A model generated the notes under the pieces. That model saw nothing but the letters and a program-made list of their open reading frames with translations, had not been told where the DNA came from and ran no database searches. DNA of 60,830 nucleotides from Fimbriimonadaceae bacterium (GTDB taxonomy: Bacteria > Armatimonadota > Fimbriimonadia > Fimbriimonadales > Fimbriimonadaceae): NCBI GenBank assembly GCA_025455775.1, contig JALOLT010000010.1:1-60830 (forward strand), given 5' to 3'. Each line of letters opens with the position of its first letter. The stretch's first letter is position 1. A program made the position numbers and the translations under genes. Shown here one piece after another: positions 27,699-36,343 of the stretch.

Positions 27699-28592
27699 AT
27701 GGAGGCACTTCTCACCACCCATCTCCCCCACCTCCCACCCCCGCGGAAGGGGAAAGTTCGCGAGGTTTACGACCTTGGGGATGAGCTTCTCATCGTCAGT
27801 ACAGACAGGATCAGTGCCTTCGACGTCGTGATGGCGAACGGAGTCCCAGGTAAGGGTCGCCTGCTGAATCAGATGAGCACCTTTTGGTTTCAAAAGCTCG
27901 CCTCCATGACCCCCAACCATCTTCGTGTCACCCAAGATGCAGAGATCGCGCAGCGAGTCGGGCACCATCCCGAGCTCAGAGGACGGTCAGTGATTGCAAG
28001 AAAAGCCAGTCCTCTGGCAATCGAGTGCGTCGTTCGGGGATATCTTGCCGGGTCTTTATTCAAAGAATATGCAAAAAATGGCTCCAGCGTCTACGGCTTA
28101 ACCTTGCCGGACGGAATGGTCGAAGGGCAGCAACTCCCTACCCCCCTCTTCACCCCTGCGACAAAGGCAGAAGAAGGACACGACGAGAACATCTCGTTTG
28201 ACCAGGCAGCTGATATCGTGGGGAAAGAGGTCGCAAACCACGTCCGACAAACGTCGCTCAAGCTCTACGAAGCAGCTGCCGCCCATGCCGCCACCGTCGG
28301 ACTGATCCTGGCTGATACCAAGTTCGAGTTTGGCCTGACCGATGAAGGCTGTATCTGGATTGACGAAGCCCTCACGCCAGACAGTTCACGCTATTGGGAA
28401 GCCACTCAATACAAACCGGGGGGAAGCCAACCGGGATTTGACAAACAGTTTGTCCGCGATTACCTTCTCGCCAGCGGTTGGGATCAAAGCCCTCCCGGGC
28501 CAACTCTGCCGGAAAATGTGATCAACCAAACCCAGGCTAAGTACCTTTCTGCCTTCGAACGGATCACTGGCTCACCCCTCGATCTGGGCTAG
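27699..28592 (+). CDS. purC: Phosphoribosylaminoimidazole-succinocarboxamide synthase
   Basis: PurC (SAICAR synthetase) joins CAIR and aspartate with ATP in purine synthesis. The 297 residues contain GKVREVYDLGD (ATP loop), VSTDRISAFDVVM, ECVVRGYLAGS, LILADTKFEFG and IWIDEALTPDSSRYW, all diagnostic. The length fits the longer PurC form. waaA starts 12 bp after the stop on the same strand, so the two may be co-transcribed. No other pur gene is present. Confidence 0.97.
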   Translation: MEALLTTHLPHLPPPRKGKVREVYDLGDELLIVSTDRISAFDVVMANGVPGKGRLLNQMSTFWFQKLASMTPNHLRVTQDAEIAQRVGHHPELRGRSVIARKASPLAIECVVRGYLAGSLFKEYAKNGSSVYGLTLPDGMVEGQQLPTPLFTPATKAEEGHDENISFDQAADIVGKEVANHVRQTSLKLYEAAAAHAATVGLILADTKFEFGLTDEGCIWIDEALTPDSSRYWEATQYKPGGSQPGFDKQFVRDYLLASGWDQSPPGPTLPENVINQTQAKYLSAFERITGSPLDLG

Positions 28593-28604
28593 TGCTCATT
28601 CCTT

Positions 28605-29894
28605 ATGTACTACCTTTACAACTTTCTGCTCGTCATCCTCTCCCCTCTCTGGGTTCCTTGGATGATCCTTCGGTCAAAGCGGAGAGCGGAAAAGGTGGAT
28701 TGGGGCCAAAGGGCTGGCGACTATGGTTTTTACCTGGAGCGGGGCAAACCGCGGATCTGGATTCATGCCGTGAGCGTGGGGGAAGTGATGGCAGCTGTGC
28801 CGATTCTGAAGGAACTCTACGACCAAGACGATACAGTCGAAGTCGTTTTGAGTGTGACAACCTCCAGCGGCCACCAAACAGCTCGCGAGAAGGCAAGTGG
28901 CTACGTCGATCATCTCATTTACTTTCCCATTGATGTGCCTCGGTTTGTGATGAATGCCTTGGTAAGGGTGAAGCCGACCGTTGTCGCAATGATGGAGACA
29001 GAGCTGTGGATGAACTTTTTGACCTTCGCAAAGAGTTTCCATGCGAAAACTTTTATCATTAATGGCAGAATCAGCGACCGATCCTTTCCCCGGGCGATGA
29101 AGCTGAGATCCTACTATCGCGCCCTGCTCAGCGAAGTGGACGAAGCCTTGATGCAGACTGAGGTTGACCGGGAAAGACTCCTCGCTTTGGGAGCATCGCA
29201 GGCCGAGGTGATAGGGAATTCGAAGTTCGATGAAGCAGCCAAGCTCAGAGACACAAATCCTGCGGAATGGCGAGCCGAGTTGGGAATTCCCCCCACTGCG
29301 AAGGTGGTAGTGATCGGATCGACCCGAGGCAGGGAAGAGCACGAGTGGGCTCTCTCTTTGGTGGCTCGGCCAGACTGGGAAGAATTTTGGGTCGTGCATG
29401 CTCCCAGGCACCTGGAAGACTGTGACGCATTGGAGGCATCTGCGCAAAAGCTCCTCGGAACAGAGAAAGTCGCGCGGAGGTCGCTGCGCCGTTCTGGTCG
29501 GTACCTGATCCTCGATAGCTACGGTGAGCTCGGCGAGGTCTACTCCGTCGCTGACGTCGCCTTGGTAGGGGGATCCTTCCTAGTGAAAGGGGGACAAAAC
29601 ATGCTCCAACCCCTTTCCCATGGAGTTGCTGTCGTGACAGGGCCAGCAACGGAGAATTTTCGAGACATTGTGAGCCTCGCAAACCGAGCGGGAGCCATTG
29701 TCACCTGCCAAGCAGAAGAGGTCGGCGATTGGGTCGTGAAACTCATGGACGACGAAGAGCAGAGAAACAGAATGGGTCACGCAGCAAAAAAACTGATCAC
29801 AGAACACCAAGGATCTAGCGCAAAAACCGCTGCTATGCTCCTCTCCGCCGCCCGCGAACAAGTCAAGGCTCAACCGAAGAAGCGAGAGGCGTAA
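28605..29894 (+). CDS. waaA: 3-deoxy-D-manno-octulosonic acid transferase
   Basis: WaaA/KdtA transfers KDO residues from CMP-KDO to lipid A precursor at the cytoplasmic face of the inner membrane. The 429 residues have an N-terminal membrane anchor (MYYLYNFLLVILSPLWVPWM), then WIHAVSVGEV, METELWMNF, INGRISDRSF, and a GT-B C-terminal domain with VIGSTRGREEHE and GGSFLVKGGQNMLQP. Its presence shows a lipopolysaccharide-type outer membrane. It lies between purC and the vWA gene, 14 bp from the latter. Confidence 0.95.
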   Translation: MYYLYNFLLVILSPLWVPWMILRSKRRAEKVDWGQRAGDYGFYLERGKPRIWIHAVSVGEVMAAVPILKELYDQDDTVEVVLSVTTSSGHQTAREKASGYVDHLIYFPIDVPRFVMNALVRVKPTVVAMMETELWMNFLTFAKSFHAKTFIINGRISDRSFPRAMKLRSYYRALLSEVDEALMQTEVDRERLLALGASQAEVIGNSKFDEAAKLRDTNPAEWRAELGIPPTAKVVVIGSTRGREEHEWALSLVARPDWEEFWVVHAPRHLEDCDALEASAQKLLGTEKVARRSLRRSGRYLILDSYGELGEVYSVADVALVGGSFLVKGGQNMLQPLSHGVAVVTGPATENFRDIVSLANRAGAIVTCQAEEVGDWVVKLMDDEEQRNRMGHAAKKLITEHQGSSAKTAAMLLSAAREQVKAQPKKREA

Positions 29895-29908
29895 GATACA
29901 AGTGGTGG

Positions 29909-30592
29909 GTGAAAAAGAGGATGAAAGAAGAGTTTAGTTTTGAGCCGCTAGGCGAGGACATGTTCCGGAATCCCGAGCGACGTTGCCCGGTCATCCTTTT
30001 GCTCGATACCTCTGGCTCGATGGCCACTGCAATGAACATGGTGAATTTGGGCATCCAAGACATGAAGAATCAACTCATGACAGACCCCTTGGCCTGTCAG
30101 AGAGTCGAGGTCGCGATCATCACCTTTGGCCCAGTCGTTTTGGCGCAAGATTTTGTCACAGTCGATCAGTGGGTACCCCCGCGCCTCGCTGCGAGCGGCA
30201 ACACCCCGATCGGAGAGGCCCTCACTTTTGCCATCAACCAACTCAACCTCCGAAAGGCTGCATATCGAGAGGCGGGAATCCCTTACTACCGCCCCTGGAT
30301 TTGGCTGGTGACAGATGGAGCCCCTACCGATGCTTGGCGCCCAGCCGCCTTGCAGGCGAAAGCAGAAAGTGCCGCCGGAGGGATCGAGCTCTTCACGGTT
30401 GGAACTGACTACGCCGACTTCAATGTCTTGCGCGAAATCAGTGAGCCTCGCGCCCCAGTTCGCTTGAGAGAAGCGCGTTACCGAGAAATGTTCGTTTGGC
30501 TGTCCCAGTCCCTGAAGCCTGTCTCGACCTCTCGGCCAGGGTCGCCCCTCACCTTAGAACCACCCAGCGACTGGGGAAAGATCGAATCTTAG
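29909..30592 (+). CDS. vWA-domain protein (TerY-like), first gene of a signalling triad
   Basis: The 227 residues form a single von Willebrand A domain: MIDAS DTSGS at about 33-37, the Thr in SGNTPIGEAL and the Asp in LVTDGAPTD, so metal binding should be intact. This matches TerY, the vWA partner of the PP2C phosphatase and kinase in TerY-P triads, which are linked in the literature to stress and phage-related signalling. Cytoplasmic, no signal peptide. The phosphatase gene starts 17 bp downstream. In many triads TerY has a C-terminal zinc ribbon; here the tail is a short proline-rich segment instead. Confidence 0.88.
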   Translation: MKKRMKEEFSFEPLGEDMFRNPERRCPVILLLDTSGSMATAMNMVNLGIQDMKNQLMTDPLACQRVEVAIITFGPVVLAQDFVTVDQWVPPRLAASGNTPIGEALTFAINQLNLRKAAYREAGIPYYRPWIWLVTDGAPTDAWRPAALQAKAESAAGGIELFTVGTDYADFNVLREISEPRAPVRLREARYREMFVWLSQSLKPVSTSRPGSPLTLEPPSDWGKIES

Positions 30593-30609
30593 GGATCTGA
30601 GAAGAAAGG

Positions 30610-31377
30610 ATGGGCTGGGTCTTTGCTTCTGCGATCTCGAAAGGTGCCATTCACCAAGAGTCGGAGCCCTGTCAAGATGCTGCCTCGGTAGTGACCTTTT
30701 GGAGTAATGGCCAAGAAGGGCTTCTCGCTGTCGTGAGTGATGGGGCTGGCTCTGCCAAGCTGAGCCACCTGGGGAGCCAAAGGGTCGTCGAGGTCTTCGT
30801 AAATTCTGTCCTGGCTTTGGTGAGCGGTGAAAACAGCCATGAGAGCCGATGTGGCCTCGATTCAAGCGATGCCAGCCTGATCTTGCACCTTGTTCAGCAG
30901 GTGATCCACAACCTGGCTTCAGAGCTAAAAATTGACATCCTGGATCTGAGTTCTACCTTGGTCGGTCTCGTTATTCTGAATGAATATGCGTTTGTCATGC
31001 AGGTTGGGGATGGGGCGGTCGCCTTGTTTAACGGGTCAGAGTGGGTTGTTCCTGTCTGGCCCCAAAACGGAGAATTTGTGAACGAAACGACTTTCGTGAC
31101 GAGCCAAGACGCCAGTCACCTGATGAAAGTTAAGATTCTACGCGGAGAGTTTGAGGGAGCGATTGCCTTTACGGACGGCCTCCAATACCTTGTGCTCGAT
31201 CATCAAAAGCAGCAGGTTCATCAACCATTTTTCCAGTCCGTCTGGGAAAAGGTGCCGAAGTCGGAGGGATGGCATCAAGGTTTGGCTTCTTGGCTCGACT
31301 CGATTCTCAAGTCAGAACCAGTCACCAACAAGACCGACGATGACACGACTTTGGTTGTGGCAAGGAGGTGGCCTTGA
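30610..31377 (+). CDS. PP2C-type serine/threonine phosphatase of the triad
   Basis: The 255-residue product has the PP2C metal motifs VVSDGAGS, MQVGDGAV, AFTDGLQ and the C-terminal KTDDDTTLVV. The fold is of the PP2C_2 type found with TerY and kinase genes. The role inferred is dephosphorylating targets of the neighbouring kinase. The stop TGA at 31375-31377 overlaps the TTG start of the kinase gene, so the two are translationally coupled. An Asn/Ser-rich insert lies at about residues 75-87. Confidence 0.9.
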   Translation: MGWVFASAISKGAIHQESEPCQDAASVVTFWSNGQEGLLAVVSDGAGSAKLSHLGSQRVVEVFVNSVLALVSGENSHESRCGLDSSDASLILHLVQQVIHNLASELKIDILDLSSTLVGLVILNEYAFVMQVGDGAVALFNGSEWVVPVWPQNGEFVNETTFVTSQDASHLMKVKILRGEFEGAIAFTDGLQYLVLDHQKQQVHQPFFQSVWEKVPKSEGWHQGLASWLDSILKSEPVTNKTDDDTTLVVARRWP

Positions 31378-33389
31378 AACAGCAGCTCTTCCTGGATGGT
31401 GCTCCTCTTTCTCTTGGGTCCCGACTCGCCGAAGGAGGAGAAGGCACGATCTTCCGGCTGAACCTACCGGGCGATTTGACCCACCCAAAGCTGGTTAAGC
31501 TCTACAAGGAGGAAGGTAAAAGCCGCGAAAGGAGAATCCTCAAGGCAAGGGTACTGCGCCGTCAGGCGAGTGAAGAGGTTCGTCACGCCGTCGTCTTGCC
31601 ACTCGATGAAGTGACGGACTCTAGCGGTGCAGTTGTGGGCCATACCATGGAGCACTTGGCTGGCTGGGTTCCCCTGTTCATGTTGTATCAGACAAAATCC
31701 CGAGTCCAAAAACTGGCTGAGAGCGACTGGGGACTCTTGGTTCGGGTCGCTCGCAATCTGGCAACCTCGATCCAGTTTGTCCACGAGCGAGGGTGGGTGA
31801 TTGGTGATCTCAACGAGTCAAACTCTCTCGTCAGTCCCAAAGCAGTCGTCAAACTCATCGATGTCGACAGCTTTCAGGTAGCAGAGTGCGGCAAGGTTTT
31901 GCCATGCCCTGTCGCCAAGTCTGAACTCCTGGCTCCCGAATACTCTGGCTTGTCACTCGAAAATCTGGAGCGAAGCCAAGAGGGGGATCTCTTTTCCCTC
32001 GCTGTCCTCATTTTTCAAATATTATTGCTGGGTCGCCATCCCTTCGCTGGTCGCCCTCTCCAGAGCGAGCTGACTCTGGAAGAGACGATTGTACGCCAGA
32101 TTTACCCCTATCGACCAGAAGGGCGCTCCGAGATTGCACCGCCTCCCCACGTTTCGATCAACTGGGTGTCACAAGAGATTCAGGCCCTTTTTTTGCGGAG
32201 CTTCGAGGGAAAGCCAGAAGATCGCCCTTTGCCGTCCGAGTGGATCCTGGCCCTGAAAAACCAAGAGAAGAATCTGACTGTTTGTGGCGTAAACCCCCTC
32301 CACAAATACAATTCCGAATTGCAGAACTGCCCTTGGTGTGAGTGCGAAAAGGTCTGGGGAGTCCCCTTGTTCGAAGCCCAGAGTACGCCAAATCAGATTC
32401 TGCCGTTTGAGGTGGGAGACTTTGTGGAAAGGGTCACTGCTCTACCAATCCCGTCTACGGTCGAAAAGCCAGAGCCCATCCTTTGGAGTGAGGTGAAAAG
32501 AGGAAAGCACTTCCGGGATTTAGACGTGGTTTTTCTGGGTTTAGCCGTTGTTCTCTACGGAGCTTTGGCGATGATCTCGGTAGAAGTCCTGATGGTCGCG
32601 ATTCCCATGATCCTTGGCGTGTTCGGCCTTGGCGCAGTTGTGAGGGCTGTGGTCAGGAACTCGAAAGGCAATAAATGGAGAAAAATTCTAGGTCAATACG
32701 CCACGCTTTTAGAAGAATGGGATTGCCAGGCGGATCCAGACCTCTTTGTCCAAGCCAGACGAAAGCTGATCGAGGTTGCCGACTGGCAAAGGGTCGAATG
32801 TGAAATGCGAGCTGAGCTGGAAACCAAGGCCAAGATGAAGATCTACGAGCCTCAGCTTCTGAGCTATCTCGCCAAATACTCAATCCATGTCGCCAATTGC
32901 GATTCTCTCACTCCACGCCATAAAGAGTCTCTGGCGGCAGCGGGGGTCACGACAGCGGCAAACATCTCTGAGGCCTCACTCCAGAAATTGATCAAAGGGT
33001 CAGGAGATGGCGAGCGGTTCAGGGAAGAGCTTCTTCAGTGGCGGGACGAGCTGGAGGAATTCTTCTGGAACTCTTCCTTCTTTGTTTTGCCTCAACCTAC
33101 TCAATCAAAGATTGAACAAGTCATTGCAAGAGCCAGACACGAGGCACAAGATGCTTTGCGCCACGGTGAAGCCCGCTTGCTGAAACTGAGTGACCAATTG
33201 ATGGCTCAGCAACGATTGTTGGGGCAACAACTCCACGCCCTTCGCCGGGAAGCAGTGGAGGCACTTTCGAAACTACCAGCCCAGGGAGAATCGTTCGGAC
33301 TTGTGAACTTGGATCTCTACAGACCTAAGGGGCCGACTCTAAAATCCCAGCCCGCCCAAGCGATCGAGCAAGCCAGAACCGAAATCTGA
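31374..33389 (+). CDS. Membrane-spanning protein kinase with zinc-ribbon and helix-hairpin-helix domain
   Basis: The 671 residues comprise a kinase domain (Gly loop AEGGEG 19-24, Lys42, catalytic GDLNESN 144-150, DVD 163-165 in place of DFG, APEY 187-190), a CPWC pair near 320, two hydrophobic segments at about 385-430, then a coiled region and an HhH motif (LTPRHKESLAAAGVTTAANI). HGDLN and DVD are usual in triad kinases, so activity is expected. The TTG at 31374 is chosen: AAGGAGG lies 6-7 nt before it, while the GTG at 31368 overlaps that site. The TTG overlaps the phosphatase stop. The last 51 bases overlap the convergent gene at 33339. Confidence 0.88.
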   Translation: MKQQLFLDGAPLSLGSRLAEGGEGTIFRLNLPGDLTHPKLVKLYKEEGKSRERRILKARVLRRQASEEVRHAVVLPLDEVTDSSGAVVGHTMEHLAGWVPLFMLYQTKSRVQKLAESDWGLLVRVARNLATSIQFVHERGWVIGDLNESNSLVSPKAVVKLIDVDSFQVAECGKVLPCPVAKSELLAPEYSGLSLENLERSQEGDLFSLAVLIFQILLLGRHPFAGRPLQSELTLEETIVRQIYPYRPEGRSEIAPPPHVSINWVSQEIQALFLRSFEGKPEDRPLPSEWILALKNQEKNLTVCGVNPLHKYNSELQNCPWCECEKVWGVPLFEAQSTPNQILPFEVGDFVERVTALPIPSTVEKPEPILWSEVKRGKHFRDLDVVFLGLAVVLYGALAMISVEVLMVAIPMILGVFGLGAVVRAVVRNSKGNKWRKILGQYATLLEEWDCQADPDLFVQARRKLIEVADWQRVECEMRAELETKAKMKIYEPQLLSYLAKYSIHVANCDSLTPRHKESLAAAGVTTAANISEASLQKLIKGSGDGERFREELLQWRDELEEFFWNSSFFVLPQPTQSKIEQVIARARHEAQDALRHGEARLLKLSDQLMAQQRLLGQQLHALRREAVEALSKLPAQGESFGLVNLDLYRPKGPTLKSQPAQAIEQARTEI

Positions 33390-34154
33390 TGCCAAGCTGA
33401 ACCACTTTGCCACGCCATACTTCGCGCAGATTTCTGCCACCAATTGATCTGCTTTCTTGGTTGGGACGTCGATGCGTTCGGCGCTGGTGCCTTGCATTTG
33501 GGTCAGAGCCTGCACGGCTGCGTCTGGATTTTCGGCGGAGTTGGCAATGGCATCCATGATCTCGATCATCATGCCGCTGGTTTCCCCGAGGGCTGTTCGG
33601 TATGCAGTTTGGACCGGGATGCACTCGGCCGGAGCTGGCTTGGACATGAAGAACTCATTGAGTTCAAACCATTCCCGCTTAACTTCTCTTGTCCGCTCTG
33701 CCAACTTTGCTGTGGGAGCTTCTATTTCGGTTGTTGGTTCTTCGCCTCCTGTCAGGCTGCGCAGTTCGCTCAAGGCTGGGCCCGCCTTCAGTTGAACCAT
33801 CAAGGTGGCGAGGCTTCCGATTTGCCCCCTCGAAAGTCTGGCCCGACGTTCTTCCGTGACCCGAAGGTGTTCGAGCCAGGCTGCTACATCGCCAGGCATC
33901 TTGGCCGGATCTGGCAAAACAGGAGTCGGAGCTGCATCATCCTGGAGGACGGGAGCGACTGCTGCTTGATCCTGCAGAACAGGTGTAACCTGGCCTCCTT
34001 GGGCCAAAATCGGCTTTTCATCACCTCGCTGGGCGAGGACATTGAACCCAACGGCCCCCAAGAGCAGGAGCAGGAGCAGGAGCAGAACTGCACCGCCGAT
34101 GAGCATCGTTCGCTCCTTCTTCTTCTGGTGGAGGTAGGGGTCAGGTTGCATCAT
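33339..34154 (-). CDS. Single-span membrane protein of unknown function
   Basis: The 271-residue product starts with a short cytoplasmic tail (MMQPDPYLHQKKKERTM), one membrane helix with an uninterrupted run of nine leucines, and a periplasmic part with an imperfect VTPVLQD / VAPVLQD / PTPVLPD repeat at about 55-82, followed by helices. I do not recognise it. Its 3' end overlaps the kinase gene tail-to-tail by 51 bp. Its helices and Ala content fit a real gene, but the repeat makes alignment-based identification hard. Position next to the triad may be chance, as it is on the other strand. Confidence 0.7.
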   Translation of the reverse strand: MMQPDPYLHQKKKERTMLIGGAVLLLLLLLLLGAVGFNVLAQRGDEKPILAQGGQVTPVLQDQAAVAPVLQDDAAPTPVLPDPAKMPGDVAAWLEHLRVTEERRARLSRGQIGSLATLMVQLKAGPALSELRSLTGGEEPTTEIEAPTAKLAERTREVKREWFELNEFFMSKPAPAECIPVQTAYRTALGETSGMMIEIMDAIANSAENPDAAVQALTQMQGTSAERIDVPTKKADQLVAEICAKYGVAKWFSLASDFGSGLLDRLGGLGF

Positions 34155-34351
34155 GCCTTTGTCACGGATCTCCTTTCAAGTTTGACGCTCTTCACCGCGC
34201 TCTACGTCCCAGAATCCCGTAAGTTTTCCAGGATTCAGGCAGATATTCTCATGTCGGAGCATCACTTGGCCGAAAGGATATGTTATAGATACTAGAGCAA
34301 AAGCACCGACGCTTTCGCGACTTGATTGCCGCCGATCAAAAACTGATTGCT

Positions 34352-34873
34352 ATGAAACCAAAGATCAGCCCCAATCATCCCCTGGTTGTTCACTTCCGTG
34401 AGATCGTCCACGACCAGGTGGTTACTCATGTCTCCAGCAAGGATCAGGACGATGTGACGAGCTATCTGACTGACTTGCTCGTGTCGTTCTTGACAACGGA
34501 GGGTGTCTTTGCCCTGCGAGATGGGGATGGCACCCACCAGACGATCATCGAGATGATGGCTGCCGCCGATGTGAGGCTGGGGGCGAACTCATTTTTGCAA
34601 GAGCGCGAGGTTCACAAGCATATCGGTGACTTCATCTTGTTCTGGAGCGGGATCCATCCTGAAACCTTGAACACTGTCCGCACGCCGGATGGCAGGATGA
34701 TCCGGTGCGACTATTCCCATCGGGCGAAGGAGAGTTACCACCTGGTGAGCACCTTCGATTTCCCCCCCTATGATCGAGAGGCTCCCACTTTCCGAAAGCT
34801 CAGTCACGAATTTGAGGCCTACGAGTTTGTCATGCGCCAAATCGGGCAAAAAACCAATCTTTATGCAAGTTGA
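34352..34873 (+). CDS. Hypothetical cytoplasmic protein
   Basis: The 173-residue product has no signal peptide or membrane segment, and I do not recognise its family. Sequence is mixed helix/strand with conserved-looking segments (SYLTDLLVSFLTTEGVF, then GDFILFWSGIHPETL). ATG at 34352 is used; an in-frame TTG at 34322 lacks a ribosome-binding site. The 3' end overlaps the MFS transporter gene tail-to-tail by 13 bp. Confidence 0.7.
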   Translation: MKPKISPNHPLVVHFREIVHDQVVTHVSSKDQDDVTSYLTDLLVSFLTTEGVFALRDGDGTHQTIIEMMAAADVRLGANSFLQEREVHKHIGDFILFWSGIHPETLNTVRTPDGRMIRCDYSHRAKESYHLVSTFDFPPYDREAPTFRKLSHEFEAYEFVMRQIGQKTNLYAS

Positions 34874-36171
34874 TTCTCTGAAGAAGTCGATTCTTTAACC
34901 ATCGGCGCCAGCATAAACTTTCGGTTCAGTAATCCTGGGAGGCAGGCCAAGACGATGGCAGCCCCCATGATGGCAAAAGTGGTTGCGAGGCCCAAGTATT
35001 CGATGGAGGGCCCCACGAGGAGGATGCCGATTGGCTGTGCCGCCTGCTGTACCATGAGCCAGGCGGCACTCACGCGCCCGATCTCGTGGCTCTTGAACGC
35101 AGTCTGGATATAGGTGTTCATCGTGAGCCAGACGTAGGGTAAAGCGACGCCACAGAGAGCGTTCAATATCAAGAAAATCCAATAATTACGTCCAAAGACC
35201 ATCAAGAGGACGAGCAGGCCGAGGGCAAGGGTGCCGTAAATATATATTGGACCAGGCCGCTTGACGAGCGATCGTCCGGCAAGGATTGAAAAGACTGCCA
35301 TGAAGAAAACGAAGGCAAACTCAATCAATCCGAGCCTCCAAAACTCGCCCCCAAACCACAACTTGTTTGAGGCGACATAGACGACCATAAAGCCACTGAT
35401 TGAGACACTGACGGCAGCGTTCACCAGAAGCGCAATCTTCATGACAGGGTCGTGGCCCAAGACTCGGAGCCCTTCTTTGATGTCTTTGAGGCCTGTCTGA
35501 AAAGCCTCACTGGCTTTCTGGGCAAGACCCTGGGGTTTCTCCGACTCTGTCTCGTCCCTCCCCGGTTTTAGGGCTGGCAGGGTGGCAATGAACCCAGCCG
35601 AGACAGCAAAGGTAAAGCAGTTCAGAAAGGCAGTTACTGGCAAAAAGAGCTGGGGAAAGAACTTGTCGATTGCTCCCAGCAAAAGGGTTGAAAGAGCCAG
35701 GCTGATCATGGAAATGACCTGAGAGCTGGCCATGGTGAGGGCGTTGGCTTCGATCAGGTATTCCCGTGGGACAAGTGCAGGGACAGCGGCTGTGCGAGCT
35801 GGATTGAAGAAGGCATTGACCGTGCTGAGCGAGAAGGCAGCCAGGCAGATTGCCACCACCGAAACTGAGGGGGAAAAGAGGGCATAGAGCCCGAGGGCGA
35901 GGGTGACGATCGTGCTGACGCTGTCCCCGATCACCATGATTTTGCGCCGATCCAAACGGTCGGCAAGGACTCCAGCCAGGGGAGCAAAAACAACGTAAGG
36001 GATGGCAGAGAGGGCTCCCACGAGCCCGACCACCATCGCGTTTCCTGTCAGCTTTTCTGCCACAAAAAGAAAGGCGATGAAGTAGATTGCATCGCCGAAC
36101 GTCGAGGCTGTTTGGCCAATCCAGAAGCGCCGGAACTCTGGAATGGCGAGAACTCTTGCGCCAGGAAGCAC
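34861..36171 (-). CDS. MFS transporter, drug-efflux-like
   Basis: The 436-residue product has about 12 hydrophobic segments and the MFS signature between TM2 and TM3 (GVLADRLDRRKIM). The N-terminal pattern (FRRFWIGQTASTFGDAIYFIA) is that of MFS_3/enterobactin- and macrolide-efflux-like exporters. It should be an inner-membrane antiporter; its substrate is unknown. Monocistronic, divergent from the pilus operon with about 170 bp between. Confidence 0.9.
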   Translation of the reverse strand: MLPGARVLAIPEFRRFWIGQTASTFGDAIYFIAFLFVAEKLTGNAMVVGLVGALSAIPYVVFAPLAGVLADRLDRRKIMVIGDSVSTIVTLALGLYALFSPSVSVVAICLAAFSLSTVNAFFNPARTAAVPALVPREYLIEANALTMASSQVISMISLALSTLLLGAIDKFFPQLFLPVTAFLNCFTFAVSAGFIATLPALKPGRDETESEKPQGLAQKASEAFQTGLKDIKEGLRVLGHDPVMKIALLVNAAVSVSISGFMVVYVASNKLWFGGEFWRLGLIEFAFVFFMAVFSILAGRSLVKRPGPIYIYGTLALGLLVLLMVFGRNYWIFLILNALCGVALPYVWLTMNTYIQTAFKSHEIGRVSAAWLMVQQAAQPIGILLVGPSIEYLGLATTFAIMGAAIVLACLPGLLNRKFMLAPMVKESTSSENQLA

Positions 36172-36343
36172 TGCACAGAGGATACCGGCGAGGGTTCAGT
36201 GTTCCTCGGGACAGCTCGCTCGCTCGACCCAAGCCTAACAGACTACTTCCAGAACGATCGTTAGAAAATCTTAAGCATCCACTGAAGTTCCTCTCAAACT
36301 TCCCCGATAAAACTACCTGGGTGACCTGCACCAAGGATAAACG

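Noticed and set aside
33444-34295. Long plus-strand open frame antisense to the membrane protein at 33339-34154
   Set aside because: Cys/Trp-rich translation without domains; the minus frame has a clear membrane helix and balanced composition.
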